Made by a program: the position numbers and the translations under genes
Shown: piece by piece, positions 58,722 through 64,000 of the stretch
How positions within the stretch are numbered: position 1 is the stretch's first letter
Layout of the letters: each line of letters starts with the position of its first letter
Assembly: GCA_027405735.1 (NCBI GenBank)
Contig: JAPEHQ010000023.1
Span: 124,001 to 188,000, forward strand
Length of the DNA: 64,000 bases
Direction: 5' to 3'
Source of the DNA: Mucor racemosus
Lineage: Eukaryota > Mucoromycota > Mucoromycetes > Mucorales > Mucoraceae
Notes under the pieces: generated by a model
Database searches by the model: none
What the model was told of the DNA's origin: nothing
The model's input: only the letters and a program-made list of their open reading frames with translations

Positions 58722-59153
58722 ATGATACAGTATACAAACACAAAAAAAGAATAATCTGATGTCTTGCCTAATAATAATCATAGTTTTGATCGTAGCTGAC
58801 TGTATAATTGAAAACAAATTTTTTTACAACTGACAATCGTAATAAACTGAAATAGTAAGTTTAAAGAAGATTAATTTGTTGAATTCTATGAGTGTTAAAG
58901 TAACATTTATAACCTTATATTTGGCTTGCATGTAAATTTAAGCAGTAAGTGTTATTTAAGTTTATGCCCGGGCAAAAACCGTTGTTGCTGTAAACGTTAA
59001 TAGCTATAAACATATTATATTTACAAATGATGATAATCGTAAATATATTGGCTCTTGCATGTATTGCTCTACATCAACAACGTACTGAATTGTATTGTAT
59101 ATAATCTATATTAATAAAAATAAATGTAATTTAAAAACCCATTCCAGTAAAAA
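58722..59153. other. Sequence right of the palindrome, no feature
   Basis: Unique-looking AT-rich DNA; no coding frame or repeat partner noticed in the window. Confidence 0.4.
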
Positions 59154-59204
59154 ATGCAATGGAATTTTGAGAACGGCACGATGCTCATTGCTCATGTACG
59201 AACC

Positions 59205-59420
59205 AATTTGTGCCCATACAATCAGCTCAATATGGTGCTCATGGCCAGATTTTATTATTATGCACAAATAAGGGTAGCGATGTGCTTTTGGGCAATTCTA
59301 CTATTATGCACATATGGGATTAATGTCATGCATATCGACAGAATCTATAATTCTGCACATAGAGGCTTAGCGTTGTGCTCGTGGGCAGTTTCTCTTGTTA
59401 TGCCCATGTGCATCTTGTTA
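59205..59420 (+). repeat. Degenerate tandem repeat, about 47-bp unit
   Basis: Four to five diverged units, each with TTATGCACAWA or TTRTGCCCAT followed about 20 bp later by GTGCTCRTGGGCA or a variant. Longer than expected by chance in this AT-rich DNA; the frame across it is open but repetitive and not called. Confidence 0.6.
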
Positions 59421-59989
59421 TTGTTTTAGCCATATTCAGTGGAAACAACAGCTCAGGCTATAGCGTGCATTCCACTTGGGCACAATGAAATCATCTTGTG
59501 AGGCACAGGTCAGCCGTAGTGCAGCATCCCTAGTTTTTACACAATCAGTCAATCAATACGCATATATTTATGTGATATAAACACATCAAATCATTTGATT
59601 AGTACAAAAAAATTTATTCAATATTGTCACAGCTACAAATAACGCTTAATTGACCAAGGCTGGTTACTATAGCAACTGTTGTTAAGTTTGAAAAAGGTGA
59701 TCAATGCACAGCTTAAAAATTTAATGTCAATTTTTAACAGCATATATCTCGAGAAAATATTAAGCTAAAGTAATGTCAGTAGAGCTTAAAGAACATTTGG
59801 TTTTTTATTCTCTACCACATAATGAAGTTTCAAATGATTTGGAGAAATTTTTTTTTCAAATGTCAAAAATAGGCATATTTTGGCATAATTTTCATTAAAT
59901 AAAATAGGATAAAGGCGAGACTGATTTGCAAGTTTAATAAGATGTAGTAGTGCTTATGCGCGTCTATCTAACACATTTTGCCTTGTCAA
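59421..59989. other. Intergenic, unassigned
   Basis: No gene, and no clear repeat partner apart from loose similarity to the outer parts of RepA. Confidence 0.4.
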
Positions 59990-60380
59990 GAAACATTGAT
60001 TTTTCGTCGAGAAAATTGAGATTGCATTCTTGAATGGTTTGATAAAGAAATATCCTAGACTTTTCCTCTATGAATATGCATCCAAAAATCGGCCGCCAAA
60101 AAAAAAGTGATGAAAAAATTAAATATTTCCACAGAAAATAGCCCTACAAATGCAAATAAATACTCAATCGGTAGATAATTTTGTTGTGCATTATTCAAAA
60201 ATAAAATATTTGAGGAATACATTTGAAGGATGTATAGTGTTTGGCCAAAAACAGTTAAAATTTGATATCGAATTTACTAGAAATTTTCTGAGAAAAATAT
60301 TTTTAAAAACTATATGGGTCAATTTAAAATCAAAAGCTAAACCTAAAATATTTAGCACGCAAAGGCGAATTGCTATGTAT
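59990..60380 (+). repeat. RepA-related segment (subfamily A2)
   Basis: Has ATTGATTTTTCGTCGAGAAA, then GGTAGATAATTTTGTTGTGC and AAAATTTGATA followed by GAATTTACTAG. It aligns best with the reverse complement of 21,990-22,400 and more weakly with RepA proper. Confidence 0.6.
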
Positions 60381-61634
60381 TTTCGTTAGTTATTAAACAT
60401 TTGCATATTTTTGATTGATTTTAGATTGGAAAAACATTTTTGAATTCAAGCACAGCTGAATGTGAATACGGTATCTGCTTACATTATAGGATATATGGTC
60501 AGATTCAAATTCGGGAGATGTACTCATTTCTATAGAAAATCATGAAAAAAAAAAAAAATACAAGACTATACTGGAGATGCTACAAAATATTTTTAAAAGG
60601 CACATTGTAGTTCATCTTGAATTTATGAGTGAGTATAAATGTGTCAAATTTGCGATATTGATTTTCGCCTGCTTAAAATTCCAATGCGCCATCATTTCTC
60701 CCTTAATAATGCGCACATACTAATGCATCTCACTATTCATGAATTAGAAACAATTATGATTCATACATTTAGTTAAATATTACTATATAGATATTTAATC
60801 AAAAAAAAATCATAAACGATTCTACGGTAAATTCTCTACGTAATATGTTATTTATATAAACTCGTCAGTTTTTACATAAAGTTCATGCTGTATATGATAG
60901 TTTGCACCGTAAGTACTTGTCTAGTTCCTGAGATGAACACGCCGCATGTATATACATATATAATGCATTTGTATACACCTATAGCCTAATACAATGTCAA
61001 GATTACTGCAAAGAAAACAAACAATTGTCAAAATACACAAGATGTACGTATCCTGTACATTCGATTTAATTTATAAATGTGGTACAAGAATGCTATGGAT
61101 GAGTATTAGATTTTTGTAGAAAAAAATGCGCTGTATGGGGTAGTATATATGTATATTTAAGAGTCTTGGCATTCTTTGCCATTTGATTCTGAGAAAGTCT
61201 TGAAGCAAACCCTATTTTCTCCAAATATATGAAATTCAGGAGTTTTGCGTTTGAAAAGAAGTATATGTGAATATACACACATTATACCAGTGAAGACTAT
61301 AATTCTAAAGATTTCTATTCGTAATATTTATACAGCCGAAACGTTAAAATATGCATTCAAGTATGCAATTCAAGCGTTTATATATAAATATATATACAAA
61401 TGCAACGCACTGTACATGGACATTTAATGAATCATTGCTTCTTATTTTCACCCCTTTATTTATTAATAGATATAATCTTGATGACCAAAAAAAGAAAAAA
61501 AAATAAACTACTTCTATCATTTGTAATATGTGTGATATGTTGTGATGTATTAATGAGTAAATTATCCTGTGGTATAAATATTTATATGATATTGTGTTGT
61601 ATAGATATGGCAAATAAATAAACCAAATTTATAA
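60381..61634. other. Intergenic region downstream of the MFS gene
   Basis: AT-rich, with A-runs (60,546-60,557 and 61,490-61,503). Short frames on both strands carry no domain. AATAAA-type signals near 61,615 (read on the opposite strand as TTTATT) do not identify a gene. Confidence 0.4.
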
Positions 61635-63459
61635 CTAATGATGTACTCCTTGTTGATGAATAGATGTTGATTGTTTTTTGTATAATTCTTTTCTGTAGAT
61701 CGCCAGCGACAAAATAAAGGTACATAAACAAGCCGACAAAATACCAATGAAGAAAGTAGTTTGATAACAAGCTGATCCATAACAAGCACCTGATGTGCCT
61801 TGACGTTTCGATTCCTTTTCATAAAATGTTCCAAAAATAACATTGAATAATTGACTTCCGATAGCTGGAGCACACAATAACCAACCCCAATTACGAGCAA
61901 ACGTCTAATAGATGTGAAAATGATCAACAAATCAGTGAAATGTGTAGCACAAACATCGTACATATTAAATACAAACCTTTGTTCCGAATTCACTAATAAT
62001 TGCCGGTGCACAACCGAATGCAATGCCTATAAGGTGATATTAATGTGAATTTTTCTAAATTTTGATTATCAAAGAGCTTACCGTATACAATGGCCGTCAT
62101 GATTGTACATGAGATTAGCTCAGCTGAAGTTGATACAGAAGTAATAAGATAAGTCATGGACATCACAAGACCTATTGCTGCACTCCAAAAGAACCACAAA
62201 CGATGGACCCCGGCCCTTCTTTGCAGAATATCACTCAGTGTACCAAATACAGCTCTGGCACCACAATTAGCAATACTAAAGATCGAAACATGTACATTAC
62301 GAAGGTGTTGTGCTTGTCCTAATGATATGTCTGCTGGTGAAACTGATAAAATCAATTGTCCTAAATTTGCCAAATAAACATAACCTAAACCCAAAATAAC
62401 GAGTAAAGCAAAAGCGAGTGAAAATCCAACTGGGTCAGTGAAAAATGCAATACCGGAAATGCTAGGTTCTTCTTCAATTCTAACATCTGGACATTGATTT
62501 GCCATTTTTTTAATCATTGAAATGTTATCAGCAGATACAATGACATTTTTAGATAACAATGGTCTTTCTTCTTCTTCTTCTCCATCTTGATCATCTTCTT
62601 CCTCATAACGTGTAGATGAAGTGCTAAAACTGCTGATGCTTTGAGTATAAGTATGGTAATTTAGATTGTGTGTTACTTCATCTTGTTGTTGCACAAGGTC
62701 ATTGGAAATTGATATCTTTTCGGATTTGTCAATAGGGCCCAAAATAAATGAACCAAATAATGTCACAGCAAATATACAACAGCCTACAAATATCAAGAAA
62801 TCAAATGTGCTATTATCTTCTTCATGATTTTCCGCTTGTGATTTAAAAAAATGATCATTGATTTGCGAAAAGATCAATCCGCTGATGCCCAAGGAGGCAC
62901 TAGTAAGCCCCATACTCATTCCTCGATGAGATTTAAAGTTATGAGCCTATCAGTTAACGATGATGAGATTTAATACATCATAAAAAGAAGTATTTTCTTT
63001 ACCTGCGAATCAAGGGCGCAAAGATATGAAGCAGCACCGGCAGCACCAGTGCATGCCAAATAAACAGAGCACAGCATATAATTATTTGATAAGTATCCTG
63101 CATATGTCTGAGCTAATAAAAATAATCCCGTAAATGCTGTGAAAGAAGAGATAGCCAAGGTTCTATAAAAAAGCACAATTAATGAGATATATTTAATCTG
63201 CATTGATTTAAAATATATACTTTTGAAATCCCAAAGTTTCCAACATCCAAGCGCATAAAGGACCCGAGAAAGATACACCAACAAATGTAGCTGTACTGAC
63301 CATACTATTTTCCACACCATTCCAGTGAAAGCGGTTCTTTAATGAGGTACCGTATGTGGGATAAATGTATTGAGGCCCTGATACATTAGCTACAGCCAAT
63401 GCAGTAATGAATGAAATTACAAGCAGTTTCTTTGAGGAATCAAATGTAATAAGAGTCAT
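61635..63459 (-). CDS. MFS transporter, nodulin-like/MCH1 type, five exons
   Basis: Exons (minus strand) are 63,459-63,221, 63,162-63,003, 62,946-62,082, 62,026-61,977 and 61,904-61,635; introns are 55-72 nt. The product is 527 aa with about 12 TM segments. The start LLVISFITALAVANVSGPQY, with IYPTYGTSLK, is the nodulin-like (Mch1/RMO1-type) first helix. SHRGMSMGLTSASLGISGLI is the typical 'G..G.s.A.fGls..i' stretch of helices 5-6. A long acidic loop in the middle ends EEEERPLLSKN, an acidic dileucine pattern that could direct it to the vacuole. Substrate unknown: relatives have been likened to monocarboxylate carriers but yeast Mch1 has no proven substrate. Confidence 0.87.
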
Positions 63460-63469
63460 ATTTTAAAGG

Positions 63470-63501
<32 letters not shown>

Positions 63502-63616
63502 AAAGATAAAAGAGAAGCAGAGAAAAGTTTCCTTTAGTAGTAGATTTATAGGGTGTTTCTAAGCGCATGATTGGTTTACCCCTTTTATATGGTTAATCAT
63601 TTATAATGCAGTTTAT
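63460..63616. promoter_or_regulatory. Upstream region of the MFS gene with a poly-A tract
   Basis: 157 bp between two head-to-tail minus-strand genes. A 30-bp A-run (about 63,470-63,499, poly-T on the coding strand) sits just upstream of the start codon, a common nucleosome-excluding feature in fungal promoters. Role inferred only. Confidence 0.45.
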
Positions 63617-64000
63617 TCATGTAAAATATGTATATGTAGCAAATTGTACTCCTCGCCTTTCCATGTCATCAAACATCATTGCCCTTCGTTGATCTTCTTG
63701 ACGTTGCAAAATTCGTTGATAATGCATAATGTCACCTCGAAGACGACCCATTGCATTTCCATACGGTGGATGATATGAGATGACGCTTCCATTTAGATAC
63801 TGTACTGAATAAGTTCCAGTTTGTGCCCGTTCTATTCTCAAAGATTCCGAATCTAATGCAAATAACGGTATTCCATATATTACATCTTTTGTAACGGGAA
63901 TAACAAATGAAAGTAAATGACAGGGGATTGCAATCAAGTTCAAGAATGGGGATAATGGATTTAAGCTTGTGAGAGGAAATATACAAATAACCAAGCAAAA
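63617..64000 (-). CDS. C-terminal part of an unrecognised membrane-associated protein (5' end outside window)
   Basis: The minus-strand frame is open from the window edge to the TGA at 63,617-63,619 (at least 127 codons). A hydrophobic stretch (FLNLIAIPCHLLSFVIPV) is followed by a soluble tail with YSVQYLNGSVISYHPPYGNA and Arg-rich MGRLRGDIMHYQRILQRQED, ending YTYFT. Composition is ordinary and it lies in line with the MFS gene, so it is probably real. No family recognised; upstream exons cannot be seen. Confidence 0.55.
   Translation of the reverse strand, partial: FCLVICIFPLTSLNPLSPFLNLIAIPCHLLSFVIPVTKDVIYGIPLFALDSESLRIERAQTGTYSVQYLNGSVISYHPPYGNAMGRLRGDIMHYQRILQRQEDQRRAMMFDDMERRGVQFATYTYFT

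Overview
The window looks like nuclear DNA of an early-diverging fungus, most likely a Mucoromycota (Mucorales-type) species. It is very AT-rich. Its genes carry many short GT-AG introns (53-130 nt), and the gene set is typical of that group: a THO2 orthologue, a CWC22 orthologue, RPL21, RPS9, a Frizzled-like seven-TM receptor and a chromodomain-bearing Ty3/Gypsy element. No species is assigned. About half of the window is transposon-derived, in three repeat-rich blocks (about 0.2-12.2 kb, 21-28 kb plus 34.6-36.9 kb, and 47-60.4 kb) that alternate with gene islands.

Layout. 0-6.3 kb holds nested repeats: a RepA copy, a solo LTR, a decayed Tc1/mariner element, and a repeat block that carries an exon-like WD40 fragment. 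6.28-12.24 kb is a complete, apparently young Ty3/Gypsy chromovirus on the minus strand, with identical 207-bp LTRs and a 5-bp target duplication. A tRNA-Gly(GCC) gene follows. 13.27-14.32 kb is a two-exon homeodomain gene whose recognition helix only appears after splicing. 15.40-20.76 kb is THO2 (6 exons, 1667 aa). 21.3-24.2 kb is a long-TIR element with a TA target site. 31.33-33.36 kb is CWC22 (3 exons). 38.50-40.32 kb is the divergent pair RPL21/RPS9. 40.77-46.24 kb holds three minus-strand genes: a Frizzled-like receptor, a Reeler-like secreted/TM protein and a three-KH RNA-binding protein. 47-50.3 kb is nested repeats with a solo LTR. 50.3-58.7 kb is a tandem plus inverted amplification of the WD40-carrying block, including a near-perfect palindrome centred at 55.27 kb. 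61.63-63.46 kb is an MCH1/nodulin-like MFS transporter, and a partial unknown gene runs off the right edge.

Functional themes. THO2 (mRNP export), CWC22 (splicing/EJC loading), the KH protein (mRNA regulation) and two ribosomal proteins form an RNA/translation-oriented core. The Frizzled-like and Reeler-like genes are neighbouring surface proteins.

Main points to check: a single in-frame UGA that splits gag from nucleocapsid-pol in an otherwise intact chromovirus; the palindrome, in which one arm serves as the empty site for a 900-bp TA-targeting element; the RepA family with paired inverted motifs about 530 bp apart; and repeat blocks that carry a dynein-intermediate-chain-like exon. Gene models were spliced by hand. 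Repeat boundaries given as 'about' are approximate.
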